DNA of 64,000 nucleotides from positions 186,283 through 250,282 of the forward strand of contig JAFLKK010000001.1 of NCBI GenBank assembly GCA_019163375.1. The letters run 5' to 3'. The position numbers were made by a program, and so were the translations under genes. The DNA is from Paludibacter sp. Its GTDB lineage: Bacteria > Bacteroidota > Bacteroidia > Bacteroidales > Paludibacteraceae. Below the pieces are notes generated by a model. That model saw nothing but the letters and a program-made list of their open reading frames with translations, had not been told where the DNA came from and ran no database searches. The stretch's first letter is position 1, and every line of letters begins with the position of its first letter. Shown here in pieces: positions 45,060 through 53,819 of the stretch.

Positions 45060-45893
45060 TTAAAATAGTTTGACAATTTTATTTTTCTCAGTCAAAATGG
45101 CGTTGAATAAGAGTTCAATGTCCAGTTTGCTTTCTTCGCCGGTTTTGTTTTCACAAACCTGATACAATCCTCTCAAAGTGTCTTCGCTGTAAATTACGTT
45201 TTCATCCTTATCATTTCTATCAGCTACACGGAAAAATAGCTTTTTCGTAATTTCTTCGATCGGTTGATTAAAAACAATTTCGTGTTTTTCCATCACCGTA
45301 ATGCTATCAATCAAACTGTCTAAATCGTGAACTTGGTGAGTGGAGATAATCAAACAACGGTTTTCGTCGATAGCTGATGCCGCCATTCTGCGAAACTGAC
45401 CTTTGGATGGTATGTCAAGTCCATTGGTTGGCTCGTCCATAAGCAGCAATTTGGTGTTTGTTGCCAGTCCGAATGCAACAAAGACTTTCTTTTTCTGACC
45501 ATGCGAAAGTTTGTTTAACATCGATTTTTTATTGTCTATATCAAACTCTTTCAGATATCCGTTGAATTGTTCTGAACTGAATTTAGGATAGAAGGGAGCA
45601 TATACTTTTTCGTAGTTTTCGATACTCAAAGTCAGTTGGGGTAATTCTTCGGGAAGGAAGAAAATTTCCTGAAGCATTGCAGGGTTACGTTTTATCGGAT
45701 TGAATCCAAGGGTGTCGATGGAGCCGGCTTTTGGAAAGTCCAATCCGGAGATCAATTTCAATAAGGTGCTTTTACCTTCGCCGTTCTTGCCAAGTAGTCC
45801 ATGTATACGTCCGGCTTCGAGCTTTAAGCTCAAATTGCTTAGTAATTCTGTTCGTCTGTTGTAACTGAATGTTACGTTTTGCACATTTACCAT
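45060..45893 (-). CDS. ABC exporter ATPase
   Basis: A 277-residue ATPase of the CcmA/YtrB type. Walker A is GLLGKNGEGKSTLLKL (about 32-47), the signature LSHGQKKKVFVAFGLA, Walker B LLLMDEPTNGLDIP, and the switch histidine is in IISTHQVHDLDSL. A C-terminal part (about 215-277) follows the core. It is first in the operon, with a consensus promoter about 57 bases upstream. Confidence 0.92.
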   Translation of the reverse strand: MVNVQNVTFSYNRRTELLSNLSLKLEAGRIHGLLGKNGEGKSTLLKLISGLDFPKAGSIDTLGFNPIKRNPAMLQEIFFLPEELPQLTLSIENYEKVYAPFYPKFSSEQFNGYLKEFDIDNKKSMLNKLSHGQKKKVFVAFGLATNTKLLLMDEPTNGLDIPSKGQFRRMAASAIDENRCLIISTHQVHDLDSLIDSITVMEKHEIVFNQPIEEITKKLFFRVADRNDKDENVIYSEDTLRGLYQVCENKTGEESKLDIELLFNAILTEKNKIVKLF

Positions 45894-45949
45894 GATTGTA
45901 AATTATTACGTTGTTGTTTGAATTAGTGTATTAGTGAAATAGTACGCCG

Positions 45950-45979
45950 CAAAAGTATCGCAAGTTTTTGATTGTACAA
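45950..45979 (-). promoter_or_regulatory. Promoter of ABC/GntR operon
   Basis: On the coding strand TTG (complement of 45977-45979), 19 bases, then TACTTTTG (complement of 45950-45957). The direct repeat CACTAATACACTAAT just downstream, about where RNA starts, is a candidate YtrA-type operator. Confidence 0.75.
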
Positions 45980-46106
45980 TAGTTTTGAAGTTAATAAATC
46001 TTAAAATCGCAATAATATTTTCAAGATACCTATTTTGAAGATGATTTGCATTACTTGAAATCAAAGCAGGTGTTGAAAAAAATATCATTTCAACATCAAA
46101 AATGCT

Positions 46107-46114
46107 TACCTTTG
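46107..46114 (+). promoter_or_regulatory. mazG promoter -7 element
   Basis: TACCTTTG matches TAnnTTTG, about 80 bases before the preferred mazG start. Confidence 0.5.
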
Positions 46115-46195
46115 CAATTGAAATTCAATTTATTTACAAGACAATAAATGCACATTTTTTTATGTGTTCTATGTGTCTACTGTGGTTCAAAAAAA

Positions 46196-46993
46196 ATGCA
46201 TACAACAGAAGAAAAACTTGAGCAGTTTCAACGATTGCTCGAAATAATGACGGAGCTTCGCGCTAAATGTCCGTGGGACAAGGAGCAAACCTTCGAAAGT
46301 TTGCGCACACTTACTATCGAAGAAACCTATGAGTTGGCCGACGCCATTATCAAAAATGACAAAAAAGAGATTCGTAAAGAATTAGGTGATATATTGTTGC
46401 ACATCGTTTTCTATTCCGAAATGGGCAGTGAGACCTTCGATTTCGACATTTACGATGTATGTCAGGGGCTATGTGAAAAGCTGATTTACCGTCATCCTCA
46501 TATTTTTGCAGGTGAAACAGCCGAAAACAGCGAAGAGGTACTTCAAAATTGGGAACAATTGAAACTGAAAGAAAAGGGCGGCAATAAGTCGGTGCTATCT
46601 GGTGTTCCAACTTCCTTGCCGGCACTTATCAAAGCTCACCGTATACAAGACAAAGCTCGCAGTGTAGGTTTCGACTGGGAAGAGCGCGAACAGGTTTGGG
46701 GCAAGGTGCAGGAAGAAATTGATGAGTTCAAAGCAGAAGTTGCTGCCATGGATAAGGACAAGATGGAAGCCGAGTTTGGCGATATGCTGTTTAGCCTAAT
46801 CAATGCAGCCAGGCTGTACGACATCAACCCAGAGAATGCATTGGAGCGCACCAACCGTAAGTTTATCAGCCGTTTCAACTATCTTGAATCGAAAACCATC
46901 ACCCAGGGAATCGACCTAAAAGCCATGAGCCTGGCCGATATGGATGTGATTTGGGAGGAGGCGAAAGCTGTAGAAAGAAATTTACAAAAGTGA
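46196..46993 (+). CDS. mazG: Nucleoside triphosphate pyrophosphohydrolase MazG
   Basis: MazG (265 residues from this start) hydrolyses NTPs and dNTPs to monophosphate and pyrophosphate, cleaning the nucleotide pool. The first MazG domain has CPWDKEQTFESLRTLTIEETYELADAI, with the EExxE/D metal site continued by KKEIRKELGDILLH. The second domain has EEIDEFKAEV and EAEFGDMLFSLINAARLY. The ATG at 46196 (MHTTEEKLEQF) is preferred over 46148, because the family begins with this helix and the extra 16 residues are atypical. It is 58 bases upstream of mutS2. Confidence 0.93.
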   Translation: MHTTEEKLEQFQRLLEIMTELRAKCPWDKEQTFESLRTLTIEETYELADAIIKNDKKEIRKELGDILLHIVFYSEMGSETFDFDIYDVCQGLCEKLIYRHPHIFAGETAENSEEVLQNWEQLKLKEKGGNKSVLSGVPTSLPALIKAHRIQDKARSVGFDWEEREQVWGKVQEEIDEFKAEVAAMDKDKMEAEFGDMLFSLINAARLYDINPENALERTNRKFISRFNYLESKTITQGIDLKAMSLADMDVIWEEAKAVERNLQK

Positions 46994-47018
46994 TAGCTCT
47001 TAATTGGCACCAATAACG

Positions 47019-47047
47019 TTCAACTATCAATTTTCAACTATCAACTA
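47019..47047 (+). repeat. Start-proximal repeat (TCAACTATCAA type)
   Basis: TTCAACTATCAATT is directly followed by TTCAACTATCAACTA, ending 4 bases before the mutS2 ATG. The same word precedes the HAD gene on the minus strand (10517-10534). Confidence 0.65.
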
Positions 47048-47051
47048 AAAA

Positions 47052-49514
47052 ATGCTTTATCCAGACCATTTCGAACAAAAAATAGCTTTTAGCACCATTC
47101 GTCAGTTGTTGAAAGACAAATGTGTGAGTACCTTGGGTGCCGAAAAAGTTGATGAAATACTATTTACTTCCGATTACGCTGAAGTGATGCGCCTGCTTAG
47201 TCAGACCGATGAGATGCTACGTGTGCTGACCACCGAAAGCGATGAATTGCCAGTCGGTGATTTTTACGATGTGCGTCCGGCATTGTCGCGTGTTCGCATC
47301 GAAGGCTTGTTTCTCGACGAATTAGAAGTGTTCGATCTTCGTCGCGCGTTGGAAGCGGTGCGGCTGTTGGTGGCATTTCTTACCCGAAGTGAAGCCGATG
47401 TGTATCCGCATTTGCACGAATTGGTATTGGGTGTGGAGACTTTTCCGCTGATTATTAATCGTATCGACAGCATTCTCAATAAGTTTGGCAAGATAAAAGA
47501 CAATGCTTCGCCGGAGTTGGGACGCATTCGTAAAGATATTTTTCAGGTGCAGGGATCCATTTCCCGAACGTTGAATTCTATTCTTCGTCAGGCACAAGCC
47601 GATGGATACGTGGAAAAAGATGTAGCACCTACCATGCGCGAAGGTCGTTTGGTGATACCTGTTTCACCGGCGTTTAAGCGGAAAGTGAATGGTATTGTTC
47701 ACGACGAATCGGCAACTGGTAAAACAGTTTTTATTGAGCCTACACAAGTGGTGGATGCCAATAATCGTCTGCGCGAACTGGAAGGCGAGGAAAGACGTGA
47801 GATTATCCGTATTTTGGTGGAGTTCACCAACTTTGTTCGTCCGCATTCCGAAGAGATTTTTGCTTCGCAATATTTCCTCGGCTGGATCGATTTCTTACGC
47901 GCTAAGGCTCTTTTTGCTATCGAGATAAAAGCTATTAAACCTCGTGTTGACGACTGTTGTCAGCTCGAATGGGCAAAGGCCGTGCATCCTTTACTATTCC
48001 TTTCGCTCAAAAAACAAGGAAAAGAAATCGTGCCACTGGACATTGTGTTGAATGAAAAACAACGCATTTTGCTTATTTCTGGTCCGAATGCCGGTGGTAA
48101 ATCGGTGTGTCTGAAAACGGTGGTACTGTTGCAATATATGATGCAGTGCGGTTTGTTGGTGCCTCTTCACGATAGCAGTCGTGCCGGTATTTTTGATCGC
48201 TTGTTTATTGATATTGGCGATGAACAATCCATCGAAAATGATCTTTCAACCTATAGTTCGCACTTGCTGAACATGAAGTTCTTTATCAAGAATAGTAATG
48301 CTAAAACGCTATTGTTGATTGATGAGTTTGGAACGGGTACCGAACCAATGATTGGTGGTGCCATTGCCGAAGCAACGCTGGAACGCTTTAATCGGAACGT
48401 GGCCTTTGGAGTGATCACCACGCACTATACCAATCTGAAACATTATGCAGAAGATGCTCCGGGCATTGTAAATGGAGCCATGCTGTACGACCGTCAGCAC
48501 CTGCAACCACTTTTTCAGTTGAGCATTGGTAATCCGGGAAGTTCGTTTGCCATTGAGATAGCCCGTAAGATTGGTTTACCCGAGGATTTGATTGCCGAAG
48601 CAGCCGATAAAGTAGGAGCGGAGCATCTTGATTACGACAAGCACCTGCAGGACATCGTACGCGATAAACGATATTGGGAGAACAAGCGTCAGCAAATTCG
48701 CCAGAAGGAAAAGAAGCTGGAGGAAACCCTTGAAAAATATGAAGCCGAGCTCGGCAGTATCGACCGTCAACGCAAGGAAATAACCACCAAAGCAAAGGAT
48801 GAAGCTCGCAATTTATTGTCGGATGCCAATGCTAAGATAGAGAATACCATTCGTCAGATTAAAGAGGCTGATGCCGAAAAAGTACGTACACAAGCGGTAC
48901 GAAAGGAATTGGATGATTTTAAAAAGAAAATAAGCCATGAGCCGGAACAGGGTAGGGACAGGTCGCGACCTGTCCAAATGCCAAATCCAAAACCAATCCA
49001 GAAGGACAGGTCACGACCTGTCCCTACGCCGAATATTGAACATGAAACCTTGAAAATTGGTGCTAATGTTCGCATGAAAGGACAGACTGCCACCGGTGTT
49101 ATTCTGGAAATGCAGGATAAGCAAGCGGTGGTAGCTTTTGGTAATCTTAAATCGACGGTGAAGTTGGCGCGCTTGGAGGCAATTAGTAATAATCAGTTGA
49201 AAAAGGAAGCGCGCAAATACGATTCCATTATGAGCTCCAGCACTGACGAAGTACGTCAACGAAAACTAACCTTCAGTTCAGAAATGGACGTGCGGGGTAT
49301 GCGGGGAGATGAGGCATTGCAGGCGGTTATGTATTTTATCGACGATGCCATAATGGTTGGTGTGTCAGGCGTTCGCATTCTGCATGGTACCGGTACCGGA
49401 GCTTTGCGTCAAATGATTCGTCAATATCTTGCAACAATTCATGGTGTCAAAACCTTTCGCGATGAGCACATTCAGTTTGGTGGTGCGGGAATTACGATTG
49501 TAGAGTTTGAGTGA
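47052..49514 (+). CDS. mutS2: MutS2 endonuclease/ATPase with in-frame repeat insertion
   Basis: MutS2 (820 residues) is the MutS paralogue without the mismatch-binding domain, linked to recombination control and ribosome rescue. Core domain about 1-300. ATPase with Walker A SGPNAGGKSVCLKT near 345-358, Walker B LLIDEFGTGTEP, and VITTHYTNLKHYA. A long coiled coil (about 515-630) leads to a KOW-like segment (TLKIGANVRMKGQTATGVI). The C-terminal Smr nuclease domain (about 740-820) carries MDVRGMRGDEA and ILHGTGTGALR. Residues about 634-659 are encoded by a palindromic repeat element (see 48952) in the linker before the KOW-like part. Otherwise complete. Confidence 0.94.
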   Translation: MLYPDHFEQKIAFSTIRQLLKDKCVSTLGAEKVDEILFTSDYAEVMRLLSQTDEMLRVLTTESDELPVGDFYDVRPALSRVRIEGLFLDELEVFDLRRALEAVRLLVAFLTRSEADVYPHLHELVLGVETFPLIINRIDSILNKFGKIKDNASPELGRIRKDIFQVQGSISRTLNSILRQAQADGYVEKDVAPTMREGRLVIPVSPAFKRKVNGIVHDESATGKTVFIEPTQVVDANNRLRELEGEERREIIRILVEFTNFVRPHSEEIFASQYFLGWIDFLRAKALFAIEIKAIKPRVDDCCQLEWAKAVHPLLFLSLKKQGKEIVPLDIVLNEKQRILLISGPNAGGKSVCLKTVVLLQYMMQCGLLVPLHDSSRAGIFDRLFIDIGDEQSIENDLSTYSSHLLNMKFFIKNSNAKTLLLIDEFGTGTEPMIGGAIAEATLERFNRNVAFGVITTHYTNLKHYAEDAPGIVNGAMLYDRQHLQPLFQLSIGNPGSSFAIEIARKIGLPEDLIAEAADKVGAEHLDYDKHLQDIVRDKRYWENKRQQIRQKEKKLEETLEKYEAELGSIDRQRKEITTKAKDEARNLLSDANAKIENTIRQIKEADAEKVRTQAVRKELDDFKKKISHEPEQGRDRSRPVQMPNPKPIQKDRSRPVPTPNIEHETLKIGANVRMKGQTATGVILEMQDKQAVVAFGNLKSTVKLARLEAISNNQLKKEARKYDSIMSSSTDEVRQRKLTFSSEMDVRGMRGDEALQAVMYFIDDAIMVGVSGVRILHGTGTGALRQMIRQYLATIHGVKTFRDEHIQFGGAGITIVEFE
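48952..49027. repeat. Palindromic repeat pair inserted in mutS2
   Basis: Two near-identical palindromes built on GGACAGGTCGCGACCTGTCC lie 28 bases apart. The outer ends GTAGGGA and TCCCTAC make the whole 76-bp block an inverted repeat. The reading frame passes through it, giving RDRSRPV, a Pro/Asn/Lys linker, then KDRSRPV. The core also forms the terminator stem at 17183-17202. Confidence 0.85.
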
Positions 49515-49586
49515 AAGTAACCCATAAAGGAGGATAAGACTTCGTTTTACTTTTAACTGAATTTTTGTTTTTTTTTGAACTTTATT

Positions 49587-49685
49587 ACACCCTTTCGGGT
49601 ATCATATTAAAATAAATATATATATTTGCACCCGATAGGGTATAATTAATGTTCGCTTTGACTTAGTTATACCTTATCGGGTATA
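49587..49685 (+). promoter_or_regulatory. hip promoter with three operator-like palindromes
   Basis: The -7 element TATATTTG is at 49621-49628. Three related sites surround it: ACACCCTTTCGGGTAT (49587-49602), CACCCGATAGGGTATA (49629-49644) and TATACCTTATCGGGTATA (49668-49685). All have an ACC(C)...GGGTAT core with a 4-5-base centre. One lies upstream of the -7, one directly downstream, and one in the leader just before the hipB ATG (49699). This fits autorepression by the HTH protein. Confidence 0.75.
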
Positions 49686-49698
49686 ATTTTATGTATAT

Positions 49699-49938
49699 AT
49701 GGAACTTTCTACATTTCTAAAAGATAAAAGAAAACAAACAAACCTGACTCAGCAAGATTTGGCTGAAAAGGCAGGTGTGGGATTGCGCTTTGTTCGAGAA
49801 TTGGAACAAGGAAAAACAACATTGCGTATAGATAAGGTAAATCAGGTGTTGCGACTTTTTGGTCATGAATTGTCTCCCACTGAAATTGATCGTGAAAAAC
49901 TATTAAGCTATGAAACAAGGGGAAGTAAAACTATATGA
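49699..49938 (+). CDS. hipB: HipB-like HTH antitoxin/repressor
   Basis: A 79-residue Xre-family DNA-binding protein: LSTFLKDKRKQTNLTQQDLAEKAGVGLRFVRELEQGKTTLRIDKVNQVLRLFG is a complete five-helix HTH of the HipB/Y4mF type. It should bind the palindromes in its own promoter. The last 29 bases overlap the hipS-like gene in another frame, coupling their translation. In HipBST systems HipB is the DNA-binding component, and the small HipS is the main inhibitor of the kinase. Confidence 0.88.
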   Translation: MELSTFLKDKRKQTNLTQQDLAEKAGVGLRFVRELEQGKTTLRIDKVNQVLRLFGHELSPTEIDREKLLSYETRGSKTI

Positions 49939-50245
49939 TAAACGGGTTGGAGTTATAACGCAAACCGCTGATGGTTTCGAGTTTTGTTATGATGCTGATT
50001 ATGCTTCTGTTTCAACAAATGAAGCAATTAGCCTGATATTTCCATTGCAAGAGAAAGCGTATAAAAGCACTATTCTGTTCCCGTTTTTTGATGGTTTGAT
50101 ACCTGAGGGTTGGTTGCTTGATATAGCAGAACGAAATTGGAAGATAAACCCACATGACCGAATGGAATTATTGCTCACCTGCTGTAAAGATTGTTTGGGA
50201 GCTGTGAGTATTGAGCGCATGGAAGAAGAAGGAGGTGAAAAATGA
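49910..50245 (+). CDS. hipS: HipS-like protein (HipA N-subdomain 1)
   Basis: A 111-residue protein matching only the N-subdomain-1 of HipA: KQGEVKLYDKRVGVITQT, SLIFPLQEKAY, and FPFFDGLIPEGWLLDIAERNWKIN with W68 in the PEGW motif. In the E. coli O127 HipBST system the equivalent separate protein HipS is the antitoxin and puts a tryptophan into the kinase site; W68 could play that role. It overlaps hipB by 29 bases and hipT by 4 (ATGA). Confidence 0.85.
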   Translation: MKQGEVKLYDKRVGVITQTADGFEFCYDADYASVSTNEAISLIFPLQEKAYKSTILFPFFDGLIPEGWLLDIAERNWKINPHDRMELLLTCCKDCLGAVSIERMEEEGGEK

Positions 50246-51198
50246 AACAATGTTTGTATTGCTATAAACCTTTATTGAATGATGAAATTGATTTTCATGC
50301 TGCCTGTAGTAGGAAAATCTTTGGTAGCGCTGTTGTGCCCGAATTACCTTACACGGATGACGAAATGCAAGATTTGGCTACTGAAATTATTCGAAGTCAA
50401 ATATCAGTGACAGGTGTACAAGCCAAGTTGTCATTGGAAATATCAGCTTCAAAGCCGAAAGAAAACAAGCGGTTTACCATTGTTGGTTTGTGGGGTGCTT
50501 TTATATTAAAGCCTCAAACAACGACTTATGTCCATTTGCCGGAGGTTGAAGATTTGACTATGCATTTAGCAGAGATAGCAAAAATACGTACCGTTCCGCA
50601 TAGTTTGATTCGTCTGAAATCCGGAACCCTAGCTTATATTACAAAACGCCTTGATAGAAAAGGTCGTGACAAAATACAGATGGAAGATATGTGCCAGCTC
50701 ACCGAACGAATGACAGAGCACAAATATCATTCATCATATGAAAATATTGCAAAAACAGTTCTCCGGTACTCGATTAATCCGGTATTGGATGAGATTGTTT
50801 TTTATGAACAGATTGTATTTTCTTTTCTGACGGGAAATGCTGATATGCATCTGAAAAACTTTTCGTTACTCCGTACTTCTACGGTCGGATTCACATTAAT
50901 GCCAGCGTACGACATGGTTGCCACAGCTCTAGTAAATCCAGCGGATAAAGAAGAACTGGCATTGACATTGAATGGGAAAAAACGGAAGTTGAAGAAATCT
51001 GATTTTCAAGAAGCGTTTGCATTGAATGGGTTGGATGAGAAAAGTATTGAACATGTCTTTTCTAAATTTGGGCAAGCTATTCCGCTTTGGTTTGAATTTA
51101 TTCAACTCAGTTTTTTACCAGAAGCAATGAAAGCAGAATATGTTGATCTTATTGCAGAACGGGCAAAAAGGTTAGAGATTGAATCGTTTTTTTGCTGA
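50242..51198 (+). CDS. hipT: HipT-like serine/threonine kinase toxin
   Basis: A 318-residue HipA-family kinase lacking N-subdomain 1. The N-terminus CLYCYKPLLNDEIDFHAACSRKIFG holds C4, C7, H19 and C22, a possible zinc knuckle. The glycine-rich loop is S55-V-T57-G-V-Q-A-K, where HipT/HipA autophosphorylate. The catalytic loop is GNADMHLKNFS and the metal-binding segment is AYDMVATAL. Well-studied relatives phosphorylate aminoacyl-tRNA synthetases (HipA: GltX; HipT: TrpS), halting growth; the target here is unknown. It is the third gene of the operon and ends at a convergent terminator. Confidence 0.88.
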   Translation: MKQCLYCYKPLLNDEIDFHAACSRKIFGSAVVPELPYTDDEMQDLATEIIRSQISVTGVQAKLSLEISASKPKENKRFTIVGLWGAFILKPQTTTYVHLPEVEDLTMHLAEIAKIRTVPHSLIRLKSGTLAYITKRLDRKGRDKIQMEDMCQLTERMTEHKYHSSYENIAKTVLRYSINPVLDEIVFYEQIVFSFLTGNADMHLKNFSLLRTSTVGFTLMPAYDMVATALVNPADKEELALTLNGKKRKLKKSDFQEAFALNGLDEKSIEHVFSKFGQAIPLWFEFIQLSFLPEAMKAEYVDLIAERAKRLEIESFFC

Positions 51199-51227
51199 CT
51201 CAATTTTGATTGCAACACAGAAAAAAC

Positions 51228-51263
51228 GCCCTTACTCAATTGCAGTGAATTGTGTAAGGGTGC
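51228..51263. terminator. Terminator between hipT and DUF4197 gene
   Basis: GCCCTTACTCAATT pairs with AATTGTGTAAGGGTGC (one mismatch and a bulge) around a 6-base loop between convergent genes. T-runs follow at 51281-51289. Confidence 0.7.
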
Positions 51264-51295
51264 TTTCCGTTGAGTGTTTCGTTTTTTTTGCAGGC

Positions 51296-52060
51296 TTATT
51301 TTTTATCCAACTGCCCGAAAACCCTTTTCAATAAACTGCTTACGCGGGCAGTGGGGTTGGTACGTATGTTTTTTTCTTCTTCGGCAACTTTCAGAAACAA
51401 GGCATCCAATGCTTTTTCAGTCACGTAATTTTCCAAACTAACGTTTACTTGTTTTAGCCCGGCCACAGATCCTACCGGCGATTTGGCGATAGAATTGAAC
51501 CCGGAGCTGAGTGTATTCCACGTTTCGGAAGTTGATACATTGGCAACTAAAGGTTTGCTGAGTGATGCTCTTACTTTTGGAGCAAATGCGGCTTGAAGTT
51601 GAGAATAAGTGTTCTTGCGCAGAAATTCAGTGGCTGCATTGTTGCCTCCGAATAAGATGCCAACTCCATCGGTAAGGCTCATGTTTAAAATAGCATTTTT
51701 AAATATTGGAGTGGCTTCTTTTACTGCGTCTTCGGCCGAACGGTTGAGCGATAGCACTGCTTTATCAACCAGTGCTTGTCCACCGGGAACCAACCTGATA
51801 TTATCTACTATTGATTGTGCTTCTTTAGGGAGTAATAATTTCAATGCTGCATCTTTATAAAAACCATCCTGAACGCCCAAATTGCTAACTGCTTGTTCAA
51901 TACCAATATTGAGGGAGCTTTTTAACCCGGAAATATTTTCGGCATTGGTGACCGGTAGGACCGAACCGGCAGTTGTGCCGAGTTGCGATGCAACCTGCAT
52001 TAGTTGTGAGCATGATGTGAATGAGAGGCAAATGATAGCGAAGAGAATCGTCTTTTTCAT
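51296..52060 (-). CDS. DUF4197 lipoprotein
   Basis: A 254-residue DUF4197-family protein of unknown function. The signal peptide MKKTILFAIICLSFTSC has a lipobox with C17, so it is a lipoprotein. The body is mostly helical: LKSSLNIGIEQAVSNLG, GFYKDAALKLLLPKEAQ, LSLNRSAEDAVKEATPIFKNAILNMSLTDGVGILFGG, and a C-terminal NYVTEKALDALFLKVAEEEKNIRTNPTARVSSLLKRVFG. This is the normal family architecture and length. It stands alone, convergent with the hip operon. Confidence 0.88.
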   Translation of the reverse strand: MKKTILFAIICLSFTSCSQLMQVASQLGTTAGSVLPVTNAENISGLKSSLNIGIEQAVSNLGVQDGFYKDAALKLLLPKEAQSIVDNIRLVPGGQALVDKAVLSLNRSAEDAVKEATPIFKNAILNMSLTDGVGILFGGNNAATEFLRKNTYSQLQAAFAPKVRASLSKPLVANVSTSETWNTLSSGFNSIAKSPVGSVAGLKQVNVSLENYVTEKALDALFLKVAEEEKNIRTNPTARVSSLLKRVFGQLDKK

Positions 52061-52263
52061 AGAATTTTTGTTTGAAGTTTAATATTTAAGTAAGCAATAA
52101 CTGTTTACTTGTAACTACTTATAATAATTACAAATTTACTACTTTTTTCGGATATAAAAATGTCATCAATAATTAAAGAACTATACGAACATTTTATTTT
52201 TTTGAGCGTTTATACTCATACGAAACAGACTGTGAATAATATAATCATTTTAAAAACAAATAA

Positions 52264-53544
<1,281 letters not shown>

Positions 53545-53592
53545 TGGGTTGAAAAACTGTCATAAAACTGACATTTTTTCACGGATAAGAAT

Positions 53593-53624
53593 AAAGCCAC
53601 CTGACAAAAGGGTGGCTTTTTTTT
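53593..53624 (+). terminator. eno terminator
   Basis: AAAGCCACC / GGTGGCTTT stem with a 9-base loop and a run of T, 49 bases past the enolase stop. Confidence 0.92.
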
Positions 53625-53722
53625 CGTTTTAATTGCAACTTTTTACAAATATATTGCGACTCGTTAATGCTCGTTAATCGAATAAAAAGACTCGTTAATA
53701 AATTTCAAAAAACGCGCTACCA

Positions 53723-53755
53723 TTGACTTTTAGGTATAAGTTTTGATTATTTTCG
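53723..53755 (+). promoter_or_regulatory. Candidate promoter of HtrA-like gene
   Basis: TTG (53723-53725) and TATTTTCG (53748-53755) are 22 bases apart. The -7 has one mismatch to TAnnTTTG, so this may be a weaker or alternative-sigma promoter. Confidence 0.4.
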
Positions 53756-53819
53756 CATCGAAAAATAATTTCAAACAGATAATAATCAACTAAGTGATAA
53801 ACCCTAAAAACAAAGAAAA

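Larger units (their letters stand above)
45894..46195. other. Divergent promoter region, ABC operon and mazG
   Basis: A 302-base AT-rich gap. It holds the minus-strand consensus promoter (45950-45979), a TTAGTG direct repeat near 45923-45936 that could be the GntR operator, and a plus-strand -7 element TACCTTTG (46107-46114) for mazG. Nothing else was seen. Confidence 0.65.

Noticed and set aside
49587-51263. Hip operon as part of an insertion sequence or prophage remnant
   Set aside because: No terminal repeats, transposase, integrase or target duplication were seen around it.
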